This document shows, piece after piece, positions 52,223-60,044 of a stretch of DNA of 64,000 nucleotides (position 1 is the first letter of the stretch; every line of letters begins with the position of its first letter). Under the pieces are notes generated by a model. The model worked only from the letters and a program-made list of their open reading frames with translations, did not search any database and was not told the DNA's origin. The DNA is from DASUPK01 sp963724665 (GTDB taxonomy: Bacteria > Actinomycetota > Thermoleophilia > Solirubrobacterales > 70-9), in assembly GCA_963724665.1 (NCBI GenBank), contig CAVRVH010000012.1, forward strand, positions 372,001-436,000, in the 5' to 3' direction. A program made the position numbers and the translations under genes.

Positions 52223-53587
52223 CTAGAGCGCGAGGCCGAGCGGCGATTCGAGCAACTCGCGAGCACGCGCCAGGAACTGGGCGCCGTCGGCGCCGTAGAG
52301 GATGCGGTGGTCGCAGGCGAGCGTGACGCCCATCAGCTGGCGAGCCTCGATCTCGCCGGAGTCGGTCACGACAGGCTTTGCCTTGAGCTCGCCGACGGCC
52401 AGGATCCCCGCCTGCGGCGTGTTGATGACGGCGCTGAAGTTGGAGATTCCGTACATGCCGAGGTTGGAGACGGTGAAGGTGCCGCCACTGAGCTCCGGGG
52501 GAGTGATCGACCCGTCCCTGACCCGGGCGGCCAGCGCCTGAGTCTCGGTTGAGATCTGGCGCAGCCCTTTGAGGTCGGCGTCGAAGACGGTGGGCACGAC
52601 GAGCGCGTCCTGAGCGGCCACCGCGACCCCGACGTTGATCCGCGAGTAGAGCTCGATGCGTCCGTCCCGGTAGGCGCCGTTGGCCCGGGGGAACTCGCGT
52701 AGCGCAAGGGCGCAGGCCTTGACGACCATGTCGTTGAACGTCGGGACGCGCTCTCCCTCCTTCGCGCTCGCCTTGAGCTTCGCCCGGCCATCGACGGCAG
52801 CCGTCATGTCGATCTCGGCCTGCAGATAGAAGTGAGGCGCGGTGGCCTTGGACTCCGCCATGCGCCGCGCGACGGTCTGCTGCAACTTGGTGAGCTCAAC
52901 GACCTCAACGGCCCCCTTGGCCGTCTCAGGCTTCTCGCCGACGCCGGGAGTCGGCCCAGCCGGAACGGCAGCGGGAGCCGGCGGAGCGGCAGGTGCGGCG
53001 GCAGGTGCGGCAACGCCCGATGCGAGTGCCTTCTCGACGTCGGCCTTGACGATCCGCCCGCCTGGGCCCGACCCGGCCAACCCATGCAGATCAAGCCCCC
53101 GATCTCGGGCGATGCGCTTGGCGATGGGGGAAGCCTTGACGCGTCCGTCGCCGCCGACTGCGGCTGGGGAAGGAGATGCAGCCGCTGGCCCCGCGGGACC
53201 CGGCGGCGTGGCCGGGGCCGACGCGACAGCGGGCTCCCGCCGTTCGATGGCCGGCTGATCTGCGCCGGAAGTCTTCTCGTCGGTCCCAGCGCCGGCCCTG
53301 CCCGCTGGCGCGGCGGCCCCGGGCGCGCCGCCATTCCCACCGACAACCTCGGAAGCATCCCCGACCCGCGCGATGGTGTCCCCGACCGGCAGCGTGTCTC
53401 CCTCCTGCGCCAGGAGCTCGACGATCGTCCCGGCGAGGTCTGACTCGTAGACCATGTTCGCCTTGTCGGTCTCGATCTCGACCAGCTCGTCGCCGACAGC
53501 CACCTCGTCGCCGACGCCCTTCAGCCACCGAAGGACGGTGCCCTCCTCCATGGAGTCCGAGAGGCGGGGCATGACGATCTCCTCCAT
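52223..53587 (-). CDS. pdhC: Dihydrolipoamide acyltransferase, E2 of 2-oxoacid dehydrogenase
   Basis: Core of the pyruvate dehydrogenase (or related) complex. In the 454-residue protein a single lipoyl domain (1-80; ETDKANM with the lipoylated Lys), a long Pro/Ala-rich linker, a peripheral subunit-binding domain (ASPIAKRIARDRGLDL ... GGRIVKADVEKAL) and a catalytic domain with CDHRILYGADGAQF. In the usual HxxxDG the Asp is Tyr here, as also seen in plastid- and cyanobacterial-type E2. Its start overlaps the E1 beta stop. Confidence 0.92.
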   Translation of the reverse strand: MEEIVMPRLSDSMEEGTVLRWLKGVGDEVAVGDELVEIETDKANMVYESDLAGTIVELLAQEGDTLPVGDTIARVGDASEVVGGNGGAPGAAAPAGRAGAGTDEKTSGADQPAIERREPAVASAPATPPGPAGPAAASPSPAAVGGDGRVKASPIAKRIARDRGLDLHGLAGSGPGGRIVKADVEKALASGVAAPAAAPAAPPAPAAVPAGPTPGVGEKPETAKGAVEVVELTKLQQTVARRMAESKATAPHFYLQAEIDMTAAVDGRAKLKASAKEGERVPTFNDMVVKACALALREFPRANGAYRDGRIELYSRINVGVAVAAQDALVVPTVFDADLKGLRQISTETQALAARVRDGSITPPELSGGTFTVSNLGMYGISNFSAVINTPQAGILAVGELKAKPVVTDSGEIEARQLMGVTLACDHRILYGADGAQFLARARELLESPLGLAL

Positions 53588-54576
53588 CAGCGACTCCCCT
53601 CCAGAGTTTGCAGCGCGGCGCTGACGATGTGCTCCCCGTGGGGTATCGCTGCCTGCTCCATCCGCCTCGAGTAGGGCATGTGGACGTCCGCGCCCGTTAC
53701 TCGCTCGACCGGCGCGTCGAGAGAGTCGAACGCCTGTCCCTGGATGAGCGCAGCCAGGTTCGCACCGACGCCGCCGTGGGGCCAGCCCTCCTCGACGATC
53801 ACGGCGCGATTCGTCTTCTGGACCGACTTGATGATCGTGTCGAGGTCGAGCGGGCGCAGCGTGCGGGGGTCGATCACCTCGGCCTCGACCCCATGCTCAT
53901 CTAAGAGGGTCTTGGCCGCCTGCATGGCCACCTCCACCATTCGCAGGATCGCGACGATGGTCACGTCGGAACCCTCCCGGCGCACGGCCGCCTCGCCGAA
54001 GTTGACTACACCGTCACCATTCTCGGGAACCTCGCCGCGCAGTCCGTAAAGCGATTCGTGCTCAACGAAGATGACTGGGTTGTCGTCGCGGATCGCCGCC
54101 TTGAGCAGGCCCTTGCCGTCGGCCGGCGTGGACGGGCAGGCGACCAGCAGTCCCGGAATCTGGAGAAAGAGCGCCTCGAAGCTATGTGAGTGAGTCGGCC
54201 CGAGTTGGTGGCCGCCCCCGCCGGGCATCCGGACCACCAGCGGCACGCGCACCTGCCCTCCGAACATGTACGGGATCGCGGCCGCATGGTTGACGATCTG
54301 GTCCATAGCCAGCAGCGCGAAGTTGACGGTCATGATCTCGACGATCGGCCGCAGGCCTCCCATTCCCGCGCCGACGCCCATGCCGACGATGGTGTTCTCC
54401 GAGATCGGGGTATCGCGGACCCGCTTCTCGCCGAACTCGTCCAGCAGACCCTCGGTGACCTTGAAGGACCCCTGGAATACCGCGACGTCCTCGCCCATCA
54501 CGAAGACGTTCTCGTCCCGGCGCATCTCCTCCGCCATCGCGTCGCGCAGCGCCTCTCGCATCCGCATGACGGCCAT
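53587..54576 (-). CDS. pdhB: Pyruvate dehydrogenase E1 component, beta subunit
   Basis: A 329-residue E1 beta (transketolase central plus C-terminal domains). It begins MRMREALRDAMAEEMRRDENVFVMGEDV and has DTPISENTIVGMGVGAGMGGLRPIVE, PGGGGHQLGPTHSHSFEALFLQIPGLLV and DPRTLRPLD, all standard. It pairs with E1 alpha in the alpha2beta2 enzyme that decarboxylates the 2-oxoacid. Overlaps E1 alpha (TGATG) upstream and E2 downstream. Confidence 0.94.
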   Translation of the reverse strand: MAVMRMREALRDAMAEEMRRDENVFVMGEDVAVFQGSFKVTEGLLDEFGEKRVRDTPISENTIVGMGVGAGMGGLRPIVEIMTVNFALLAMDQIVNHAAAIPYMFGGQVRVPLVVRMPGGGGHQLGPTHSHSFEALFLQIPGLLVACPSTPADGKGLLKAAIRDDNPVIFVEHESLYGLRGEVPENGDGVVNFGEAAVRREGSDVTIVAILRMVEVAMQAAKTLLDEHGVEAEVIDPRTLRPLDLDTIIKSVQKTNRAVIVEEGWPHGGVGANLAALIQGQAFDSLDAPVERVTGADVHMPYSRRMEQAAIPHGEHIVSAALQTLEGSR

Positions 54577-55802
54577 CAGTGCACGTCCTCCGGCCGCGTA
54601 TCCGGCTGGTCGCCCTCGGCCTCGCGAAGTTCCTCGTCCTCCGCATATTCGGCGCCACGCTCGGCGAGCTGGCGGGCGCGCGCGGTCGCATCACGCTCCT
54701 CCTCCGCCGCATGGGAGTCGGGTGAGCGTTCGTCGACGCCGTACCAGCCGGGAACCTGGTCACCGAGCACGTAGAGGTGGTCGTAAAGGGAGTCGAGCGG
54801 AGGCTCAGGTGAGTTGTCCGCGAACTCGACCGCATCCGTGACCGTCCTGTCCGCCTCTTCCCGGATCGCCTGGAGGTCCTTCTCGGTGATCACCTTCTCC
54901 TTGATCAGCCGATTCGCAAAGGTCTCGATTGGGTCCTTGCGCTGCCATTCCTCAACCTCCTCCTTCTCGCGGTAGACCTCGGGATCGGCTGCGGAGTGGC
55001 CGCGGTAGCGGTAGGTGAATGCCTCAATCAGCGTCGGCTTGCGGTCCTCCCGGGCAAGGTTGATGTGCTCGGCCACGGTCTCCCGCACCGCCAGTACGTC
55101 CATTCCGTCCACCCGGACGCCGGGGATGCCCAGCCCGTCGGCCTTATGGGAGAGGTCGGGCACCGCCGAGTGGCGTTCGAGCGCCGTGCCCATCCCGTAG
55201 AGGTTGTTCTCGACGAGGAAGACGACGGGCAGGCTCCAGAGGGCTGCCACGTTCATCGTCTCGCCGAAGTTCCCGGTGTTGGAGGCGCCGTCGCCGAACA
55301 TGCAGACGGTGACCTCGTCGGTCCCCTTGTAGTCGGAGGAGAGAGCCAGGCCCGCGGCCAGCGGGAGGTTGCCGCCGACGATCCCGTAGCCGCCCATGAA
55401 ACGGCGCTTGAGATCGAAGATGTGCATCGAGCCCCCGCGGCCGCCTGAGGTGCCGTCAACGCGGCCGAAGATCTCGGCCATCACCCGTTTGGGATCGGTG
55501 CCGCGCGCGATCGCGTGGCCGTGGGTGCGGTAGGTCCCGATCAGGTAGTCGTCGGGGCGCATCACCGAGGTCGTGCCGACGATCGTGGCCTCCTCGCCGA
55601 TCGCCAGATGGAGGAAGCCGCCGGCCTTGGCACGCTGGTACTGGCGCCCGGCCTCCTCCTCGAAGCGGCGGATCAGAGCCATCTGGCCGAGCAGCTCGCG
55701 GCTCGTGGCCTCGTCGGGGAGCTTCGGCTTTGCGGCCGTCTTGCCCTTGCCGTCGGACGATCCGGTCGTCCTCCGTCGCGACTTCGTCTTGCTCTCTGCC
55801 AC
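54576..55802 (-). CDS. pdhA: Pyruvate dehydrogenase E1 component, alpha subunit
   Basis: A 408-residue TPP-dependent E1 alpha. The thiamine-diphosphate motif runs from GDGASNTG to ENNLYGMGT; FGRVDGTSGGRGGSMH and YRYRGHSAADPEVYR are also typical. N-terminal 25 residues are basic, and the C-terminus carries an extra acidic helical tail of about 60 residues. GTG 55802 is the start, with TAGGCT 7 nt upstream for leaderless transcription; the frame upstream of it is open but unrelated. First gene of the pdhABC-snoaL-lipBA operon. Confidence 0.92.
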   Translation of the reverse strand: MAESKTKSRRRTTGSSDGKGKTAAKPKLPDEATSRELLGQMALIRRFEEEAGRQYQRAKAGGFLHLAIGEEATIVGTTSVMRPDDYLIGTYRTHGHAIARGTDPKRVMAEIFGRVDGTSGGRGGSMHIFDLKRRFMGGYGIVGGNLPLAAGLALSSDYKGTDEVTVCMFGDGASNTGNFGETMNVAALWSLPVVFLVENNLYGMGTALERHSAVPDLSHKADGLGIPGVRVDGMDVLAVRETVAEHINLAREDRKPTLIEAFTYRYRGHSAADPEVYREKEEVEEWQRKDPIETFANRLIKEKVITEKDLQAIREEADRTVTDAVEFADNSPEPPLDSLYDHLYVLGDQVPGWYGVDERSPDSHAAEEERDATARARQLAERGAEYAEDEELREAEGDQPDTRPEDVH

Positions 55803-55809
55803 TGGGCTC

Positions 55810-55815
55810 AGCCTA
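55810..55815 (-). promoter_or_regulatory. Putative -10 box TAGGCT for the pdh operon
   Basis: TAGGCT ends 7 nt before GTG 55802, leaderless spacing. Confidence 0.45.
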
Positions 55816-55845
55816 CTCCTGGGACGTTCCGACCTGAGATCTATC

Positions 55846-55968
55846 CAGAAGCGGACGCTCAACGCCGAGGGCAAGACAAAGGTGAGCGAGAAGATCAGCT
55901 TCACGGCCACTTGCGGCGCCACCGGCGAGAGCGTCAGCAAGTTCAAGCTGCGCAAGCGGCTGGGCTGA
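55846..55968 (+). pseudogene. Possible 3' remnant of a secreted-protein gene
   Basis: A 40-residue open stretch (KRTLNAEGKTKVSEKISFTATCG...SKFKLRKRLG) that looks like the beta-rich, Lys-ending tail of an exported repeat protein and stops at TGA 55966-55968. There is no start codon or upstream part, since the pdhA start lies there. It fills the 173-nt gap between pdhA and the next gene. This is a suggestion from composition only. Confidence 0.35.
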
Positions 55969-55975
55969 CCGGCTC

Positions 55976-56575
55976 TCAGATCGCTGAGGCGGCTTGCGCC
56001 GCCTCCTCGAGGCGGTCGTCGCCCCAGAAGAGCTCGTTGCCCACGGCCACTGTGGGGATTCCCGCGACCCCGCGTGCGATCGCCTCGTCCGTGGCCGCCC
56101 GGAGCCTGTCCTTGACCGACCTCGTCTCGATCCCCTTCGTCACCGCGTTGGGATGGAGCTCGCACGCGGCGGCTGCCACGAGGACGTTGTCGAGGTCGCT
56201 CATGTCGCGCCCGGCTGCGAAGACCTGGCGGAAGCAGGCGAGCGAGAAGGAGACGACGCGCCCCGATTCCTTGGCGAAGATCGCGGCGCGGATCGGATTG
56301 AGGCTGTAGTTCTCGATCGGCCAGCCGTCCGGGTAACGCACCTCAGGCAGGCCCCGCTCGTCGGCGCGGCGCTGGATCTCGGCGAAGTCGACGCTGCGGT
56401 CCTCCTCGAATGACCACGGACGGCGTCCGGTCGTCTTCAGGATGTGGCCGAAGGAGATCGGCTGCCACTCCGGCTGTTCGAGCTCCGCCTCGGCGAAGAG
56501 GCCGCTGATCCGCTCCGCCGCCAGGTAGGAATAGGGCGAGTTGAAGTCGTAGTAGAAGGTCGCCCGCTCGGTCAC
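55976..56575 (-). CDS. DsbA-fold 2-hydroxychromene-2-carboxylate isomerase family protein
   Basis: A 199-residue kappa-GST/DsbA-fold protein. The N-terminus FYYDFNSPYSYLAAERI has the SPYS site of the HCCA isomerase family (the catalytic Ser), with no CxxC. The C-terminus has GVAGIPTVAVGNELFWGDDRL, the cis-Pro loop and substrate region. Members are glutathione-dependent isomerases or are used in aromatic degradation; here the substrate is unknown. Start GTG 56575. Confidence 0.85.
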   Translation of the reverse strand: MTERATFYYDFNSPYSYLAAERISGLFAEAELEQPEWQPISFGHILKTTGRRPWSFEEDRSVDFAEIQRRADERGLPEVRYPDGWPIENYSLNPIRAAIFAKESGRVVSFSLACFRQVFAAGRDMSDLDNVLVAAAACELHPNAVTKGIETRSVKDRLRAATDEAIARGVAGIPTVAVGNELFWGDDRLEEAAQAASAI

Positions 56576-56582
56576 GCACGCC

Positions 56583-57173
56583 TCACAGGTCGGGGCTCCG
56601 CATGCCCGCGACCATGTAGTAGGCGGCGACCGCGGGGACGATGATCAGGACCACCGCCGGGCTGATGAATGCCATGCCGACCGCGACCGCGTAGAGCGGG
56701 CTCCCGATCATGAAGCCGACGGACATGCGGCGGACCTCCTCGTCGGGCAACTCGACCCCGAGCTCGCGACGGTGTTTGACGACGTACGCCCAGAACAGGT
56801 TGAAGGCGATCCCCATCGCGAGGAAGGCCAGCGCGTACACGAGGGCGGCCACCTCCTCGTCGGCGCCGGACTTGAGGTGCTCCGCCATCAGCGCCGTCGA
56901 GAAGGGGATGAAGACGACCGTCATCAACACCAGAAGGTTGAGGTAGAGGACAGGTCGGTCGGTCCGCTTGAGGTGGTCGAGCAGGCCGTGGTGGTTGACC
57001 CAGATGATCCCGATCACCCAGAAGCTGACGAAGAACGAGGCGAACGACGGCCACTGCTCCTTGAGCTGATGCCAGAGATTCTCCCCTGCCGGAATGTTGA
57101 TTTCGAGCACCAGCAGGGTGATCGCGACCGCGAAGACCCCGTCACTGAAGGCTTCGAGGCGGCTGGTCTTCAC
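56583..57173 (-). CDS. TMEM175/DUF1211 family potassium channel-like protein
   Basis: A 196-residue membrane protein with about six helices. The N-terminus RLEAFSDGVFAVAITLLVLEI contains the FSDGVFA signature that lines the pore in TMEM175 family K+ channels, and the following helices have the expected FFVSFWVIGIIWVNHHGLLDHL. Bacterial members conduct K+; function in this cell is unknown. Start GTG 57173, 6 nt downstream of the lpdA stop on the same strand, so it may be cotranscribed with it. Confidence 0.9.
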   Translation of the reverse strand: MKTSRLEAFSDGVFAVAITLLVLEINIPAGENLWHQLKEQWPSFASFFVSFWVIGIIWVNHHGLLDHLKRTDRPVLYLNLLVLMTVVFIPFSTALMAEHLKSGADEEVAALVYALAFLAMGIAFNLFWAYVVKHRRELGVELPDEEVRRMSVGFMIGSPLYAVAVGMAFISPAVVLIIVPAVAAYYMVAGMRSPDL

Positions 57174-57179
57174 CGTTGC

Positions 57180-58547
57180 CTAGGCGTGAATCGCCCAGCC
57201 GTCGACGGCGCGGGCGCCGTCGAGGATCGCCTCCGACATCGTCGGATGCGGGTGGATGATCCGCTGGAGCTCGGGGTAGCCGCCCTCGAGGGCCATCACG
57301 TTGCAGATCTCGCTGATCATGTCGCAGGCGATGTTGCCCACGATGTGGGCGCCCAGGATCTCTCCGTACTCGGGGTCTCCGACGATCTTCACCAACCCGG
57401 CGCGATCGTCATAGACGACCGAGGCGCCGGCGCCCCCCAGCTTGAACTTGCCCACCTTGATCTGGCGGCCGGTCTCCTTGGCCTGCTCCTCGGTCATCCC
57501 GACGCTCGCCACCTGCGGGTGGGTGAAGGTCGCACCGGGGACGAGGTCGATGTTGACCGGCTCGGTCTCGTGACCGGCAGCAACCTCGACGGCGACGACG
57601 CCCTCCTCCTCGGCCTTGTGGGCGAGGGCGGGGCCACGGACCAGGTCGCCGATCGCGAAGACGCCGTCGGCTGAGGTCCGCTGGAACTCATCGACCTCGA
57701 TCTGTCCTCGCTCGTTGGTCTTGACGCCGGCGGCGTCGAGATTGAGTGGATCGGTGTCGGGCCTGCGGCCGCCCGCGATCACCAGGTAGTCCGCCTTGAT
57801 CTCCTTGTCGCCGGCCTTCACCTTGACGCCGGTCTTCTGCTCCTCGACGGACTCGACCTTGGTCCCCGTCAGCACCTCCATGTCGTCCTTCTTGAACTGG
57901 CGCTCGACCACGCGGGCCATGTCCTTGTCCTCGAGCGGCAGGATCTGGTCGAGCATCTCGATCAGGGTCACCTTGACGCCCATCCGCGAATAGGCAGAGG
58001 CGATCTCCGAACCGGACGCACCGGCGCCTGCGATCACCAGCGACTTCGGCATAGAGTCGAGCGAATAGGCGCCCCAGGTGTCGATCACGCGGTCCGAGAA
58101 GTCGACTCCCGGGATCGGCATCGCGACCGAGCCGGTGGCGAGCACGATCGCCTTGGCCTGATGCTCTTCATCGCCGACCTTCACCTTGCCGCCGCCGGCC
58201 AGCGAGGCTTCTTCGTGCAGGAACTCGGCCTTGTTCTTGTTCCAGAGGAACTCGACGCCGTCCTCGAGCGTCTTGGAGACCTTCGTTCGGCGTTCCTGGA
58301 GCGCCTTCCAGTCGATCGAGGTGTTGCCGGCCTTGATGCCGAGCTCGGCGCCGTCCTCGCTCACCGCGTGGAAGATCTCGGCCGTGTGGAGCACGGTCTT
58401 TGCCGGGATGCAGGCGTAGTTGAGGCAACGGCCGCCGGCCTTGTCGCGCTCGACCACGGCCGTCTTCTGACCGAGCTGGGCTGCCCTGATGGCGGCCACG
58501 TAGCCTCCGGGCCCGCCTCCGATGACGATTACGTCGTATTCGGCCAT
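57180..58547 (-). CDS. lpdA: Dihydrolipoyl dehydrogenase
   Basis: E3 subunit that reoxidises the dihydrolipoyl arm of E2, using FAD and NAD. The 455-residue protein has the FAD motif VIVIGGGPGGYVAA, the redox disulfide GGRCLNYACIPAK (CX4C), a second Rossmann region around AGAGASGSEIASAYS, GDLVRGPALAHKA, and the C-terminal HPHPTMSEA active-site His-Glu. Start ATG 58547 with TAGAGT 9 nt upstream. It completes the set of pdh genes in the window though it is separated by two genes. Confidence 0.95.
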   Translation of the reverse strand: MAEYDVIVIGGGPGGYVAAIRAAQLGQKTAVVERDKAGGRCLNYACIPAKTVLHTAEIFHAVSEDGAELGIKAGNTSIDWKALQERRTKVSKTLEDGVEFLWNKNKAEFLHEEASLAGGGKVKVGDEEHQAKAIVLATGSVAMPIPGVDFSDRVIDTWGAYSLDSMPKSLVIAGAGASGSEIASAYSRMGVKVTLIEMLDQILPLEDKDMARVVERQFKKDDMEVLTGTKVESVEEQKTGVKVKAGDKEIKADYLVIAGGRRPDTDPLNLDAAGVKTNERGQIEVDEFQRTSADGVFAIGDLVRGPALAHKAEEEGVVAVEVAAGHETEPVNIDLVPGATFTHPQVASVGMTEEQAKETGRQIKVGKFKLGGAGASVVYDDRAGLVKIVGDPEYGEILGAHIVGNIACDMISEICNVMALEGGYPELQRIIHPHPTMSEAILDGARAVDGWAIHA

Positions 58548-58556
58548 GCCCGTTCG

Positions 58557-58562
58557 ACTCTA
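58557..58562 (-). promoter_or_regulatory. Putative -10 box TAGAGT for lpdA
   Basis: TAGAGT ends 9 nt before ATG 58547, leaderless spacing. Confidence 0.45.
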
Positions 58563-58591
58563 TAGGAGCAGGGGTTTCGGCCTATTTGGGG

Positions 58592-59191
58592 CTAGATATC
58601 GCCGGGAGGAGCGGGCATCTGGATGCGAGCCATCGCGCGGATCATGAAATAGAAGAGCGTGCCCGACCCGGCCAGGAGCAGCGTCGTCCCGACCGCCTGG
58701 AGCACGGAGGTGACGACGACGAGGCCGAAGGCACTTGCGAGCATCACCAGGAGGAGCACGGTCTGAAAGCCGAGGACCGCCCAGTAGCGGGCGCGCCACA
58801 TGCCGATGGTCATCGCCCAGAGGACGATCCCGAAGACGATGATCGGGAGTGGCTTGATATGCCGGCCGCCGGCGTCGACGCCTGCGATTGCGAGTCCGGC
58901 CGAAACTGTGAAGATGATCGCCAGCACGGCCGAGGCGACAGCGCCCACGGTCACCGCGGTCGGACGTTCCCCCTCCTCGAGCGGTTCGAGCTTCTCCCGC
59001 GCCTCATCGTTGCGCTCCTCGTAGCGGCGGGACATCCGCTCCTGGAAGGTCTCGCTGGGCGCGCCGCCGTTCGTCTCGGCCGAGGCCTCACTGGCATCCG
59101 CAGGGGCTTCCACGGGAGCTGGTGGCCTCTCGGTCGAGCGGCGCTTGCGCTTCTGGCGCTCGGCTCTCTTGCGATCCCGCGCCCCCGCCAT
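58592..59191 (-). CDS. Polytopic membrane protein with charged N-terminus, hypothetical
   Basis: A 199-residue protein. A cytoplasmic N-terminus of about 85 residues (basic RDRKRAERQKRKRR, then Ala/Glu-rich, then a helical segment rich in Arg/Glu) precedes four membrane segments (about 90-110, 115-140, 145-165, 168-185). No recognised family. ATG 59191 overlaps the thiE stop (TGATG), so it is cotranscribed with thiE. It might be a transporter-like helper for thiamine, but nothing in the sequence shows this. Confidence 0.65.
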   Translation of the reverse strand: MAGARDRKRAERQKRKRRSTERPPAPVEAPADASEASAETNGGAPSETFQERMSRRYEERNDEAREKLEPLEEGERPTAVTVGAVASAVLAIIFTVSAGLAIAGVDAGGRHIKPLPIIVFGIVLWAMTIGMWRARYWAVLGFQTVLLLVMLASAFGLVVVTSVLQAVGTTLLLAGSGTLFYFMIRAMARIQMPAPPGDI

Positions 59192-59902
59192 CAACCGCCC
59201 CGCTCGGCTCGCGCCGCCGGATCCACGGCTCCGAACAGGGTTGTCGCGGCCGCGCGCGGGTTCTCGGCATCGCGGATCGCTCTGACGACACAGAGTCGCT
59301 CCGCTCCCGCCGAGGCAACCTCGTCCGCGTTCTCGGTGTTGATCCCGCCGATCGCGAACCAAGGTTTCGTGGCTATCTCAGCCGCCTCGCGGATCAGGTC
59401 GAGTCCGGTTCCGGGCCGGCCCTCCTTGGTGGGCGTCTCCCAGATCGGGCCGACGCTGATGTAGTCGACGGGCTCCTTCGCGGCGGCCTCGATCTGCTCC
59501 CGGCTGTGGGTGGAGAGCCCGATGATCGCGTCGGGGCCCATGATTCCGCCGCGCCTCCGCTGGATCCATGTCGTCCTGGCCGACGTGAACGCCGTCGGCG
59601 CCAAGCTCGTGCGCGAGGTAGGGATCGTCGTTGACGATGAAGAGCGCTCCGTACGTGTTGGCGAGCCGGCGAAAGGTTTGCCCCGAGCGCACGATCGCGT
59701 TCCGCGGATGCTCTCGGTCGCGCAGCTCGATCAGGCCGGCGCCGCCGCTCATGGCGGCGTTCAGCAGGGCTTCCGGCTCCCGGCCGTCAGGCCGGGCGTC
59801 GCAGACGAAGTAGAGGCGGGCCCACTCAAGCCGCTGGCGCCGCAGACTCCCGATTGCCTCGGGAGGTGCGAGATGAGTCGGGCCAGAGGCGTCGTCGGTC
59901 AC
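59191..59902 (-). pseudogene. thiE: Thiamine phosphate synthase, frameshifted (or sequencing indel)
   Basis: Couples HMP-PP with the thiazole phosphate. The N-terminal half is read from GTG 59902: WARLYFVCDARPDG, GGAGLIELRDRE, FIVNDDPYLAHELGADGVHVGQDDMDPAEARR. The C-terminal half continues in a different frame: MGPDAIIGLSTHS, DYISVGPIWETPTK, RPGTGLDL, FAIGGI. The frame changes near 59543-59556 in a GGCGCGGCGGAATC run; removing one base restores a normal enzyme of about 236 residues. All catalytic motifs remain, so the gene is either freshly inactivated or misread in sequencing. TACCCT lies 10 nt upstream of the start. Confidence 0.8.
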
Positions 59903-59912
59903 TGCACGAGCA

Positions 59913-59922
59913 AGGGTACGAT
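59913..59922. promoter_or_regulatory. Overlapping divergent -10 boxes of thiE and the thiO riboswitch transcript
   Basis: On the minus strand TACCCT (59913-59918) is 10 nt from the thiE start. On the plus strand TACGAT (59917-59922) is about 7 nt from the predicted 5' end of the riboswitch. The two hexamers overlap by 2 nt, so the promoters compete. Confidence 0.45.
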
Positions 59923-59928
59923 GAACGT

Positions 59929-60016
59929 GCAACGGGAGCCCACCAAAGGGCTGAGAGGGCGGCTGAAGCGCCGCCGACCGTCCGAACCTGATCCGGGTAA
60001 TGCCGGCGCAGGGAGG
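59929..60016 (+). promoter_or_regulatory. TPP riboswitch (THI element)
   Basis: The conserved THI-box elements are all present in order: ACGGGAGCCC, GGGCTGAGAGGG, a variable GC stem-loop, then CCGAACCTGATC and GGGTAATGCCGGCG, closing with CAGGGAGG. It binds thiamine pyrophosphate and regulates the downstream thiO-thiSG genes. No riboswitch precedes the divergent thiE. Confidence 0.95.
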
Positions 60017-60044
60017 TTGGAGCGCCTCGGCCGCATCAAATGCG

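Noticed and set aside
60000..60044. ATG at 60000 as the thiO start
   Set aside because: It is part of the invariant TPP riboswitch core (GGGTAATGCCGG), so it is not a coding start.
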